From an uncultured Pseudomonadota bacterium (lineage in GTDB: Bacteria > Pseudomonadota > Alphaproteobacteria > RF32 > CAG-239): 32,318 nucleotides of DNA. The notes under the pieces were generated by a model that was given only the letters and a program-made list of their open reading frames with translations, was not told where the DNA came from and did not search any database. This document shows positions 8,281 to 16,334 of this stretch, piece by piece. Position 1 is the stretch's first letter; every line of letters begins with the position of its first letter. The translations under genes were made by a program, and so were the position numbers. The stretch lies in the NCBI GenBank assembly GCA_902494875.1, contig CABUUO010000013.1, forward strand, positions 1 to 32,318. Direction: 5' to 3'.

Positions 8281-9060
8281 ATGCCTAAGTTTACAGCCGT
8301 TTTGCTCTTTTTATGCATGTTTCCGGTCCGCGTTTTTGCTTTCAGCGTCGAGCACGATTTCAATGTGCGGCTCGGCGTGTTTAACGCCAGCGACACCACC
8401 TTTACCTACGCCTTGACACCCGGCGGATATGCCGTCAGTTCCAGGGTATCCACCGCCGGCCTCTTTGACACGCTCTATCCGTTCAAAGCGGTTTATTCGA
8501 CCACCGGCAAAATCAAAAACGGCGGCTTTGAAACATCCAGCTACAAATATGAGTCCCGTTCCCGTTTCACTAAACGCACCAAAGAACTGGTTTACGACGA
8601 CAACGGCCTGCCCTTATATCGCGTCAGCAGCAAAAACGACCGGGAAAAAAAGGTTGAAATCAAAAACGACCTCAAAAATCGGGACACTACCGACCTGCAA
8701 ACGGTTTTCGCCAAACTGGCCAGACAATACAACCAACTTAAGTTCTGCGATTCCCGCATGGAGGTTTTTGACGGTAAACGCCGCTTCTCCGTCATTTTCA
8801 AAGACGAAGGACAGGAAAACGTTTCTCTTAACGGCAAATTCAAAATTTCCGGCGAAGCCGCCAAATGTTCAATGTATATTGACAAACTCAACTCCAAGGA
8901 CGATGATTTGCTCTGGGAACTGACGTCCAAACATCCGGTTTATTTCTGGATCATGGAACACCCTGAAAAAAAGGTTCCGTTCATAGCCAAAATCGAGGTT
9001 GAGGAAACCCCTCTCGGCAAATTGGAAGTGTACAGCCAAAACATTAAAGTTAAGGAATAA
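8281..9060 (+). CDS. DUF3108 domain protein, exported
   Basis: This 259-residue protein begins with a signal peptide (hydrophobic about 5-15, probable cleavage after VFA at residue 20). The mature part is beta-rich and fits the DUF3108 pattern: a YAVSSRVSTAGLFDTLYPF segment, an FETSSYKYESRSR strand, and a later block ending in IAKIEVEETPLGKLEVYS. DUF3108 proteins are periplasmic or outer-membrane-facing proteins of unknown biochemical role. The ribosome site is weak (AAGAAAG). It lies 3 bases before the U32 gene and is probably co-transcribed with it. The family assignment is from memory of the pattern. Confidence 0.75.
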   Translation: MPKFTAVLLFLCMFPVRVFAFSVEHDFNVRLGVFNASDTTFTYALTPGGYAVSSRVSTAGLFDTLYPFKAVYSTTGKIKNGGFETSSYKYESRSRFTKRTKELVYDDNGLPLYRVSSKNDREKKVEIKNDLKNRDTTDLQTVFAKLARQYNQLKFCDSRMEVFDGKRRFSVIFKDEGQENVSLNGKFKISGEAAKCSMYIDKLNSKDDDLLWELTSKHPVYFWIMEHPEKKVPFIAKIEVEETPLGKLEVYSQNIKVKE

Positions 9061-9063
9061 CCG

Positions 9064-10464
9064 ATGCTACATAAATCTGAATTGCTTCTGCCCGCCGGTT
9101 CATTGATAAAACTTAAAACTGCCGTTCTTTACGGCGCCGACGCCGTCTATGCCGGCACGCCGGATATGTGCCTGCGCGCCCAGTCTAAAATCTCTCTGGA
9201 AGATCTGGAAGAAGGCATCGAATTCGTTCATGCCCGCGGCAAAAAAATCTACCTGACCTTAAACCTGTTTATGCACAATCGTGACGTGGAAAAACTGCCG
9301 ACTTTTATTGATACTCTGCGCCGGCTTAAACCTGACGGCGTCCTGATTGCCGATCCCGGCGTCTTTCAGTATGTTAAAGACCACGCTCCGGAACTTAACC
9401 TGTTCGTTTCAACTCAGGCCAACATCTGTTCCTCTCAGGCTGTAAAATTCTGGCAGCGGCAGGGGGCAAAACTTTGCGTACTCGGTCGTGAAGTTACTTA
9501 TGACGAAATGAAGGAAATCCGCGAACAGTGTCCGGACATTTTGCTTGAATGCTTTATGCACGGCGCCATGTGTATGTCCTATTCCGGCCGTTGCCTGATT
9601 TCCAACTATCTGGCCGACCGTTCTGCCAATCAGGGCAAATGCGCGCATTGCTGCCGCTGGCACTACAAATTGCACCTGCGTCTCAAAGATGGCTCCGTCA
9701 AAGAACTGCTTATCGATGAACACAACAAAGACAGCTTTGAGTTTCTTCTGGAAGAAGAATTCCGCCCCGGAGAATATTTTGAAATAGTTGAAGACGAACA
9801 CGGCGGCTATATGCTGAACTCTAAAGATATGTGCCTGTTGCCGCGCTTGGATGATTTGCTTAAAATCGGCATGGATTCCCTCAAGGTTGAAGGGCGCAAC
9901 AAAACAGAATACTATGCCGCGATCGTCGCCCGCACATACCGACAGGCCATTGACGACTACTACGCCTCTCCGCAAAACTGGAACTATGAAAAATATATGC
10001 CTGAACTCTATACGCTGCAAAATCGGGGCTATTGTCTGGGTTTCCACGACGGAAAATTGACCAACATCTCTCAGAACTATGAATATACGCGTACGCTTGG
10101 CGACTGGCTGTTTGCCGGTTCCATTGTCAAATGGGACGGCGACGACGCCGTCTTTGAGATCCGCAACTATATCAACGGCGGTGAATTTATCGAATTTCTC
10201 ATTCCCGGCACTTTGGACAACCTCCGCCTGACTCTGACCGAATTTGAGGATGCGTTCAGCGGCGAGATTACGCCTAGGGTCTCGGCTGGACAAGGCAAAA
10301 AGATTCGCATTCGTCCTCAAATGTGGAACCGCCCGGTCAGCGAAATAAAAAAACTGCTGCCGCAATATGCCATTGCCCGCAAACCGGCACCATTGCAAGG
10401 CGAAAACGCGGAAATGCTCTGTCATAAAAAAACGGAATTCCGCCAACTCTGCCATAAAGAATAA
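9064..10464 (+). CDS. trhP: U32 family protein, TrhP-like tRNA hydroxylation
   Basis: The 466-residue product follows E. coli YegQ/TrhP along most of its length: ELLLPAGSLIKLKTAVLYGA at the start, YGADAVYAGTP, VSTQANICSSQAVKFWQ, the U32 signature ECFMHGAMCMSYSGRC (162-177), NQGKCAHCCRW (189-199), YMLNSKDMCLL and SLKVEGRNKT. C170, C177, C193 and C196 or C197 are the probable Fe-S ligands. TrhP takes part in prephenate-dependent 5-hydroxyuridine formation at U34 of tRNA. The C-terminus is odd: LCHK occurs twice, six residues apart, in the last 16 residues. A strong terminator follows. The symbol is by similarity; another U32 function is possible. Confidence 0.8.
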   Translation: MLHKSELLLPAGSLIKLKTAVLYGADAVYAGTPDMCLRAQSKISLEDLEEGIEFVHARGKKIYLTLNLFMHNRDVEKLPTFIDTLRRLKPDGVLIADPGVFQYVKDHAPELNLFVSTQANICSSQAVKFWQRQGAKLCVLGREVTYDEMKEIREQCPDILLECFMHGAMCMSYSGRCLISNYLADRSANQGKCAHCCRWHYKLHLRLKDGSVKELLIDEHNKDSFEFLLEEEFRPGEYFEIVEDEHGGYMLNSKDMCLLPRLDDLLKIGMDSLKVEGRNKTEYYAAIVARTYRQAIDDYYASPQNWNYEKYMPELYTLQNRGYCLGFHDGKLTNISQNYEYTRTLGDWLFAGSIVKWDGDDAVFEIRNYINGGEFIEFLIPGTLDNLRLTLTEFEDAFSGEITPRVSAGQGKKIRIRPQMWNRPVSEIKKLLPQYAIARKPAPLQGENAEMLCHKKTEFRQLCHKE

Positions 10465-10473
10465 TCTTTAACC

Positions 10474-10502
10474 AAACACCGCTCCGGCGGTGTTTTTTTT
10501 AT
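10474..10502 (+). terminator. Rho-independent terminator after the U32 gene
   Basis: ACACCGC (10476-10482), loop TCCG, GCGGTGT (10487-10493), then eight T. It lies 10 bases after the stop codon and is a textbook intrinsic terminator. Confidence 0.92.
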
Positions 10503-10526
10503 CTCCGAAATTTTGGTCTGCACATA

Positions 10527-10555
10527 TTGACAAAAATATCGAAAAATGGTATTTT
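10527..10555 (+). promoter_or_regulatory. Sigma-70 promoter of the orphan gene at 10573
   Basis: Consensus TTGACA (10527-10532), a 17-base spacer, and TATTTT (10550-10555). Transcription would begin near 10562. That is only about 11 bases before the first ATG (10573) and about 50 before the second (10612), so either translation is nearly leaderless or the second ATG is used. Confidence 0.65.
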
Positions 10556-10572
10556 GACCGGACAAACAAATT

Positions 10573-11196
10573 ATGAATTATCTATTTATTAACATAAAAA
10601 ACCTTTTTTATATGAAAACAAAAGGAAGCTTGGTCCTCAACGGACGCATTTATGAATTGGAAGGCACAAAATTGTTTAACGTTGCCTTCAAGAGAACTGA
10701 AGTAAACCCTTCTTTGTATTTTTACATCAACAGTTACGGTCTCCTAAAATATGATGCCGTCATCATCGGAGAACATTTTTACTGGATTGTTGACGGAGAG
10801 TTCAAAGAAGCGGCGGTTTTCAAATTTGCCGGCAACCAAGACATGTCTTTCTGCCGCACTACGTTTGAAGGAAAAGACAACTTTGTCTTTCAGGTCGAAA
10901 ACGCTACTCAGAAAACGTTCCTGCTGGGGCGCAGTTTTGAGGAAATTGTTGATGGCGTCTACAAAATCGGCAAACAGGTATTTCAAACGACCAAAAATGG
11001 CAATCTGGAGTTCATGCAGAAATGCGAAAACTTCGAAACCTGGCAGAATCTGCTGGAAATATGGATCGGAGAACCTGATTTTTCGGATTTATATGTTTAC
11101 CAAAAAACCGGCAGCGGCTGGCAGTTTAAACAACATATACTTCCCAGCAGCGTTCGTCAGGCTATGTTAAAAGAAGCCAGGTCTGCCAAACGCTGA
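10573..11196 (+). CDS. Unrecognised 207-aa protein
   Basis: I do not recognise a family. The protein has no signal peptide or clear membrane segment in the body. It is rich in aromatic and beta-forming residues (LYFYINSYGLLKYDAVIIGE, then HFYWIVDGEFKEAAVFKFAG), suggesting a beta-sheet fold made of short repeated strand pairs. Neither ATG (10573, 10612) has a Shine-Dalgarno sequence; with the promoter at 10527-10555 the second start would give a 194-residue protein beginning MKTKGSLVLNG and would remove an odd hydrophobic N-terminal stub. It is a single-gene unit, with a promoter before and a terminator after, so it is very likely expressed. It appears more AT-rich than its neighbours. Confidence 0.65.
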   Translation: MNYLFINIKNLFYMKTKGSLVLNGRIYELEGTKLFNVAFKRTEVNPSLYFYINSYGLLKYDAVIIGEHFYWIVDGEFKEAAVFKFAGNQDMSFCRTTFEGKDNFVFQVENATQKTFLLGRSFEEIVDGVYKIGKQVFQTTKNGNLEFMQKCENFETWQNLLEIWIGEPDFSDLYVYQKTGSGWQFKQHILPSSVRQAMLKEARSAKR

Positions 11197-11215
11197 AATT
11201 TGAGAAGAACGCCAA

Positions 11216-11253
11216 AGAGGTTGCAGCTTAAAAACTGCAGCCTCCTTTTTTTT
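11216..11253 (+). terminator. Rho-independent terminator inside a convergent gene end
   Basis: GAGGTTGCAG (11217-11226) pairs with CTGCAGCCTC (11235-11244) with one G-U pair, followed by eight T. It terminates the plus-strand orphan gene. Its right arm and T-tract also encode the last residues (KKGGCSF) of the minus-strand TPR-like gene, so the hairpin doubles as coding sequence. Confidence 0.85.
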
Positions 11254-11941
11254 GGCAGGTAGTCAGAAGATTTTGGGTATTTTCTCTCAGAGTCAAAATG
11301 CGTTGATAGTTTTTGCGGTTTTTCCTCTTGTCATAAAGCGTCAACAGCTTTTCGCAGATAAACAGCGTATTTTCAAATTTTTTCGGAAGCGAGACTTTTT
11401 CATCGTTAACATAGTTCAACGCTTCCTCATACATTGCCGCCGCACATTTGGGGTCTTTGACTTCTCCGGCCACATCACAATAGGCGCGGCGTTTGTCCTC
11501 GGCGTTAAAATTGGCAATTACTCTCTGTTTTATTTTGCACAGGTGTTTTTCGTCTCCGAGATATTTGTAATTTTCTGCCATTCGGTTCAATACCGAAACT
11601 TTTTCCAGATTGTCCTGAGCAAATTTTAATCCCCGACGGTAATATTTCAAAGATTCGGCAAAGGCCCGACGGTTGTCGCCGGTCGCATTAAGCGCATTTT
11701 TAAAGCTTTTGTTGAACAGCGCGTCCGCCAGATTATTATATGACCAGTACATAATCATATTATATTTCAGCGCCTCTTCGGGACCGACATTGCCGTTGCG
11801 ACGACCAAGTTCAATCACTTTGTTATAAGCGGCGATTTCCTCGTCAGGACTGCCGCCGCGGCCCGCAATATCCGTCGCCTGACGGTAAGCCCGCAGAATA
11901 TTGTTCACTTCAGAGGAACTCAAAGTTTCTCTATTCATCAT
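11228..11941 (-). CDS. TPR-like helical protein
   Basis: The 237-residue protein is all-helical with tetratricopeptide-like spacing: AYNKVIELGRRNG near 38-50, MYWSYNNLADALFNKSFKNA near 68-87, FAESLKYYRRGLKFAQDN near 93-110, CAAAMYEEALNYVND near 165-180. No signal peptide is visible, so it is probably cytoplasmic. TPR proteins are protein-binding scaffolds; no partner can be named. CGGAG lies just upstream; spacing favours the second of two adjacent ATGs (11938). It is followed on the opposite strand by an overlapping terminator. It lies 35 bases after the DUF2769 gene and may share its transcript. Confidence 0.7.
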   Translation of the reverse strand: MMNRETLSSSEVNNILRAYRQATDIAGRGGSPDEEIAAYNKVIELGRRNGNVGPEEALKYNMIMYWSYNNLADALFNKSFKNALNATGDNRRAFAESLKYYRRGLKFAQDNLEKVSVLNRMAENYKYLGDEKHLCKIKQRVIANFNAEDKRRAYCDVAGEVKDPKCAAAMYEEALNYVNDEKVSLPKKFENTLFICEKLLTLYDKRKNRKNYQRILTLRENTQNLLTTCQKKGGCSF

Positions 11942-11976
11942 AATCTCCGTAATAAAAATGATTTTTTTGCGTCAGG

Positions 11977-12240
11977 TTATCTCAGACAATAGCTTTCCTG
12001 CTCCAGCCCGTATTTTTTGTGCACCGGACAATCCTCGCACAGGCAGCCTTTGTTTTCCTTAATGCAGTTGCTTTTCTCATAGGCACAGAACATACACTCA
12101 AAATGATCGGTTTCGCTGAGGCCTTCCATCAGATTCATAATGTTTTCGGGCATACTTTTAATTTTGCATCCGGTCGTATAAGACGGACAATGCATACATT
12201 GACACTCTTTCAGATTTTCTCTGCTTCTTTCAACTTGCAT
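11977..12240 (-). CDS. DUF2769 family cysteine-rich protein
   Basis: The 87-residue protein has eleven cysteines in a patterned arrangement: CQCMHCP, then a Cys six residues on; CMFCAYEKSNC in the middle; and GCLCEDCPVHKKYGLEQ followed by YC. The first and last modules share CxCxxCP. This matches my memory of DUF2769, a small probable metal-binding family common in archaea and anaerobic bacteria and of unknown function. The start is set by AGAGGAG seven bases before the ATG at 12238-12240; a 12-residue upstream extension is open but has no such site. The Cys pattern suggests a zinc or Fe-S site; which one cannot be told. Confidence 0.75.
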   Translation of the reverse strand: MQVERSRENLKECQCMHCPSYTTGCKIKSMPENIMNLMEGLSETDHFECMFCAYEKSNCIKENKGCLCEDCPVHKKYGLEQESYCLR

Positions 12241-12330
12241 ATTTTTTCTCCTCTTGATAAAAACTCTAAGCATCAATTAAATTATGCACTGACGCCCAAA
12301 ATACAAGAGTTTGAAAATATACAAATTAGA

Positions 12331-12621
12331 CTATACCCGTTTGAAAACGCCGGGCTCTATCGGCGGCAGGAAACTGCTGCGCCGGCCGACCACAAACTCA
12401 ACCTTGTCCACCCGCGAAAACATCGAGCCCTTGTGACAGGCCAAAATCATCGCGTCGATTTTTTCTTCTTCGCCGCGCATCAGAATCTCAACGCTGCCGT
12501 CATATTCATTGTGAACCCAACCCGAAATTCCGCCGATTTCTTCAGCTTTTGACACCGCCCAGCGCCTGAATCCGATTCCCTGTACCCGGCCTTTAATTTT
12601 AATAAACACTTCCCGTTCCAT
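12331..12621 (-). CDS. acyP: Acylphosphatase
   Basis: Acylphosphatase hydrolyses acyl phosphates such as carbamoyl phosphate and 1,3-bisphosphoglycerate. The 96-residue protein has GRVQGIGFRRW (11-21) with the phosphate-binding catalytic Arg19, and GWVHNEYDGSVEI with the catalytic Asn38. Length is as expected for the single-domain enzyme. One base separates its start codon from the stop codon of the ATP12-like gene, so it is the last gene of the rluC-asmA-atp12-acyP operon. Confidence 0.93.
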   Translation of the reverse strand: MEREVFIKIKGRVQGIGFRRWAVSKAEEIGGISGWVHNEYDGSVEILMRGEEEKIDAMILACHKGSMFSRVDKVEFVVGRRSSFLPPIEPGVFKRV

Positions 12622-12622
12622 C

Positions 12623-13129
12623 TTAGTCCGGACTCTTCAAAAATTTCTCAATATCTATCAGTTCCTGCCTGAGTTCTCCGCGTTTCCTTTCGGCCTCTTC
12701 AACCACGCCCCAGTTTTCGGACTGCCACAATTCTTCGACATAAGCTGCCTCAAAAGCTTCGCCGGCATTAATCCGGCCTTTGACCAAAGCCGCGGCCAGG
12801 AGCACTGAACGCATATTCAATGCGGCCTTGAAAAAAGCAACCAGTTCTTTGTCGCTCAGGCTTTCCAAAAACAGCTTCATCCGGTCTCCCGTATGCTGAT
12901 CCTGTTCCGGAACGTCAATTCCCTGTGTCGTTTTCAAACGTATCTCCAAAGACTGCTGAGCCCATTCCAAAATCGGCCCCCACAATTTTTGCTGACGTTC
13001 CATCAGGTCTTTGTTTTCGCCCCAGAACAAAAGCATATCGGTCATCGAAAAACGCAACAGCTTTCCGATAATTTCCTGCCGGTTTTTCTTAACCTCCTCT
13101 TCTGCCTGTTTCCAGTTTTCCGTCATCAT
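12623..13129 (-). CDS. ATP12-like F1-ATPase assembly protein, lacking N-terminal domain
   Basis: ATP12 chaperones the F1 alpha subunit in mitochondria and alphaproteobacteria. The 168 residues here correspond to the helical C-terminal domain only: SMTDMLLFW (28-36) in place of the usual ETDLLCYRA, QQKLWGPILEWA (46-57), MRSVLLAAALVKGRINAGEAF (106-126 region) and the signature WQSENWG (135-141). Family members usually carry about 80-90 further N-terminal residues forming a beta domain; here these are replaced by a 25-residue charged helix. The start is firm: AAGGAAAG precedes ATG, which overlaps the asmA stop codon by 4 bases, so no coding room exists upstream. It is a deletion or a compact variant, not a sequencing frameshift in view. 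Confidence 0.82.
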   Translation of the reverse strand: MMTENWKQAEEEVKKNRQEIIGKLLRFSMTDMLLFWGENKDLMERQQKLWGPILEWAQQSLEIRLKTTQGIDVPEQDQHTGDRMKLFLESLSDKELVAFFKAALNMRSVLLAAALVKGRINAGEAFEAAYVEELWQSENWGVVEEAERKRGELRQELIDIEKFLKSPD

Positions 13130-15270
13130 TTGCTTTCCTTTTGCGGTTTAAACATTTTCAAAAGATCTTTAGCGCTGTCTTTTAAAGCCTTCACGTCCGT
13201 TTCAATAGTCTTGGTCGTATCCTGATATACGTCTTTGGTTGCCGCGCCGACGCCTTCGGGTTTCGGAAACTTATCGGCATAAGGCGTATTGATCAAAGCC
13301 GTATAACAAGGACTTCCATCCGGATCCAACAACAGCTTTGATCCGAGATATGCCGTTCCGCCGGTCGCGGCAATACCAACCACCGCCTTGAGCGCCTCCT
13401 TGTCGTCCAAAGCTATCGACGGCGACTGCACTGTTCCCTTGATTTTGAAAAACGAGCTCAACGCCTGAGCCACGTTCGTATCGACCACTTTCCCCGAAAA
13501 AGGCTGAATGGTAAAATCAAGCTTGTCATTAATCAGATTCAGACTGCCGTCGCTGACCAGACTGAGCTGTTTGGAACTGAGCGCAATCCCTTTCGGAAAT
13601 ACGGCGCGCCCATTCGCCAGATCCGCCCGAACCACAGCGCAATTTAGATTCAGATCGGTAACTTTTTTCGAATTGAAGTTAAGCGTATTTAAAATCTCCG
13701 TTAAAAAATTTCCGGTTAAAAACTGCAGCCCGCCGGTCTGAATCACCGATTGATTGACAATGGCAATAACCTGCCCTTTCAGATTCTGCACCAACTGGCG
13801 GTAAGTGGCGCCGCTGCCGCTGAGATTAATACTCAAATCGGTGTTGCCGCCGCTTAAAATACCAAAATCTCCCTTGCCGGTAACCGCAAATTCCTTATGC
13901 AGATTCTGCAGCAGAATATTTTTACTGGTCGCGCTAAGCTTCATACTTTGGCTATTGGCATTGACCTCCGCCGTCGCATCTATTTCCCCGCCGCCGAAAT
14001 CAAGCCGCAGCTGACTAATTTTCAGCAAACCGCCGTTCAAATCGGCCTTCAGCAAAACATTGTCGGCCTGCATGCCTTCGGCCAGAATCAACTGACCAAC
14101 CTGCAAATCTGCTTTGGCATTAATGCTTTTCATGTCTTTATAAGGAATTTCCGTGTCCGGAACATAGTCGGCTGCATACGCGCTGCCGATAAGATTCCAT
14201 GTCGGCATGCTCATTGCCGTCGGCTTATTCTGATTCAAGCTGGTCAAATCGAACCTGCCGCTCTTCAAAACTGCGTTGACAGCCGGTATTTTGCCTGAAA
14301 TATCCGCGCTTACCGTTCCGGTAACCACATTATTGACAATATCAAGCTGACGGATCTCGGCATCGACCTTTTTCATATCGCCTTCAATCAGGGCTTTCAA
14401 TGTGGTTTCCGGTGCTCCGAAATTTCCGGCCGGATTATAAATATTGGTCTCAAAGGCATAACGCAATTCCGACATGATTCCGACCAGACTGCCGTTCAAA
14501 TCCAGACTGACGCCGTATGCGCTGCCGCTCAGTATTATCGGATACGGATTAATGCCTTCAATCAGAGCCGCCAACGAACCGAGTTCGGTTTTGCCTTTAA
14601 TAGGCTGGTTATTATACACCACATCAAACGCCGCATTAATTTTGTCATTTGCACTGGGAACCGATACCGTAACATTATTGATAACCACATTGGCTGTGGT
14701 ACCGTCTTTCCTATCGTTAAAATTAACCAGACCGTTTTCGACAACCACATTTTTGGCGGCAAAGCCGGCCAAGGCCTTCAGATTGTTTTTCTCTTCTTCG
14801 GGAACGGCTGCCTGTGCCGACTTAATTAACCAGCCCCGGTTTTCATAAGCTGCTGTTTTAGCCGTTTTCAATGCTGGAAAATCCCAGTTGGCATTGCCGT
14901 CTGAAGCAACTTCCAGATAAATTTCCGGTCCGGAAAGAACGGCCTTGTCCACCACAATCTGTTTTTTCAGAAGCGGCATCAGCGCAAATTTCAGCTCCAG
15001 CCTTTGAATCTTCACCATTTGCGGATTCGCCGCCCAATCGGCGTTGGCCAATTCCACGTCTTCCAAAACCAGCGTCGGAACCAGGGATATGCCTATGCTG
15101 GCTTCGCCGTTAATGGCAAATTTGCGTCCCAATTGTTCTTCGACCAGCTGCGAAGCATAAGACTTATATTTATTAAGATCAAAATTCTTAATAAAATAAT
15201 ATCCCGGCACACCGATTAAAATAATCAGACCAAAGACGATGATCCCGGCAATTTTCAAAAACTTTCGCAT
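13126..15270 (-). CDS. AsmA family envelope protein
   Basis: AsmA-like proteins are inner-membrane-anchored, periplasmic bridge proteins linked to outer-membrane lipid and protein homeostasis. The 714-residue protein has one N-terminal membrane segment (about 8-26, FGLIILIGVPGYYF), the family start region with a NGEASIGISLVPTLVLEDVE-like block, and LKLKPLL-type LELKFALMPLLKKQIVVDK, then long beta-rich sequence with GKGDFGILSGGNTDLSINLS and DLNGSLVGIM-type repeats typical of the C-terminal part. AAGGAG sits 7 bases before the ATG at 15268-15270 and inside the end of rluC; an 11-residue longer version lacks a binding site. It follows rluC by 4 bases and overlaps the ATP12-like gene by 4. Confidence 0.88.
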   Translation of the reverse strand: MRKFLKIAGIIVFGLIILIGVPGYYFIKNFDLNKYKSYASQLVEEQLGRKFAINGEASIGISLVPTLVLEDVELANADWAANPQMVKIQRLELKFALMPLLKKQIVVDKAVLSGPEIYLEVASDGNANWDFPALKTAKTAAYENRGWLIKSAQAAVPEEEKNNLKALAGFAAKNVVVENGLVNFNDRKDGTTANVVINNVTVSVPSANDKINAAFDVVYNNQPIKGKTELGSLAALIEGINPYPIILSGSAYGVSLDLNGSLVGIMSELRYAFETNIYNPAGNFGAPETTLKALIEGDMKKVDAEIRQLDIVNNVVTGTVSADISGKIPAVNAVLKSGRFDLTSLNQNKPTAMSMPTWNLIGSAYAADYVPDTEIPYKDMKSINAKADLQVGQLILAEGMQADNVLLKADLNGGLLKISQLRLDFGGGEIDATAEVNANSQSMKLSATSKNILLQNLHKEFAVTGKGDFGILSGGNTDLSINLSGSGATYRQLVQNLKGQVIAIVNQSVIQTGGLQFLTGNFLTEILNTLNFNSKKVTDLNLNCAVVRADLANGRAVFPKGIALSSKQLSLVSDGSLNLINDKLDFTIQPFSGKVVDTNVAQALSSFFKIKGTVQSPSIALDDKEALKAVVGIAATGGTAYLGSKLLLDPDGSPCYTALINTPYADKFPKPEGVGAATKDVYQDTTKTIETDVKALKDSAKDLLKMFKPQKESK

Positions 15271-15274
15271 TGAA

Positions 15275-16207
15275 CTACTCCTTAAAGCTAATTCCGACAG
15301 CATCCAGGCTGTCTTTAAAATATTTCGGCATTCGGGCCGTTAAGACCAGTTTTTTATTATATATGGCCGATAAATCAATTTTGTATGCGTGCAAATGCAA
15401 TTTATCGGCAATTTCACCAAATTTTCTGCGCTCGCCGCCGAAATATTTGTCATCGCCGACAATCGGACAGCCGATATGTTCCAAATGCACGCGTATCTGA
15501 TGTGTTCTGCCGGTCAGAGGTGAAGCCGACAGCAGGGCAAATTTGTCGCCGGCATGATCCAGTACTTTATAAACGGTTGCCGAAGGCTTTCCCGCTGCGG
15601 AAACGAATGACTTCTCGCCGGCTTTCTCCAGCGGTGCCCTGATTTCGCCGTCCGCTTTCTTTGGACAGCCGCATGTCAGAGCCAAATAGGTCTTTTGCAA
15701 CAGATGTTCGCGAAACGCCTTGGTCAGCAAATCGGCATACTTTCTGTTGCGTGCCAACACTAAAACACCGCTGGTATCCTTGTCAATCCGGTGTACCAAA
15801 CGCGGCTTCTCCTCTTTTTCAAAACACAGACCTTCCAGCATACCGTCGACGTGGCGGCTGGTATTGGTACCGCCCTGAACGGCCAATCCCGAGGGTTTGT
15901 TCAGAACGATGATGTTATCATCCTTAAAAATAACCAGCGACTGAATATAGGCTGCGTCCCGCGGAGAAATTCCCCGTACGGAAATGTTCTCTACCGCCTC
16001 ATTTTCCAGCGGGGGCACCCTGACTTCCTGTCCGGCCTGAAGTTTTGTTCCGCTCTCGGCTTTCTTTCCGTCCACCTTAATCTGCTTGGTGCGCAGAAGC
16101 TTCTGCAGTCTCCCGATTCCCAAACCCGGATAATACTTCAGGAACCAGCGGTTTAAACGCATTCCGTCATCAACATCTTTAACTTTTATCAACTCTACGC
16201 CAGACAT
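15275..16207 (-). CDS. rluC: 23S rRNA pseudouridine synthase, RluC/RluD family
   Basis: The 310-residue protein has an N-terminal S4 RNA-binding domain (about 15-70, MRLNRWFLKYYPGLGIGRLQ then KLLRTKQIKVDG) and a RluA-type catalytic domain with LNKPSGLAVQGG (102-113), HRIDKDTSG with the catalytic Asp142, LTGRTHQIRVHL and CPIVGDDKYFGG. RluC modifies U955, U2504 and U2580 in E. coli 23S rRNA; RluD has the same architecture, so the precise target is inferred. The start at 16205-16207 has GGAGAGGG upstream; a longer TTG-started frame does not. It is the first gene of the operon with asmA, atp12 and acyP. Confidence 0.9.
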   Translation of the reverse strand: MSGVELIKVKDVDDGMRLNRWFLKYYPGLGIGRLQKLLRTKQIKVDGKKAESGTKLQAGQEVRVPPLENEAVENISVRGISPRDAAYIQSLVIFKDDNIIVLNKPSGLAVQGGTNTSRHVDGMLEGLCFEKEEKPRLVHRIDKDTSGVLVLARNRKYADLLTKAFREHLLQKTYLALTCGCPKKADGEIRAPLEKAGEKSFVSAAGKPSATVYKVLDHAGDKFALLSASPLTGRTHQIRVHLEHIGCPIVGDDKYFGGERRKFGEIADKLHLHAYKIDLSAIYNKKLVLTARMPKYFKDSLDAVGISFKE

Positions 16208-16281
16208 TTTCCATCCCTCTCCAATTTGCGTTAATTCTAATGGAATCAGAGATAATTGCAAGTCCCTATCCTTTTAAAAAC

Positions 16282-16317
16282 AAAAAATCCCGCCAGTATC
16301 AAACTGTGGGATTTTTT
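16282..16317 (-). terminator. Rho-independent terminator of the L12-like unit
   Basis: AAAAAATCCC (16282-16291) pairs with GGGATTTTTT (16308-16317), and CAGT (16294-16297) pairs with ACTG (16303-16306) inside it. Read on the minus strand it ends in six U, 18 bases after the stop codon of the 71-residue ORF. It separates that unit from rluC. Confidence 0.85.
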
Positions 16318-16334
16318 AAGAAAACATACGCCTT

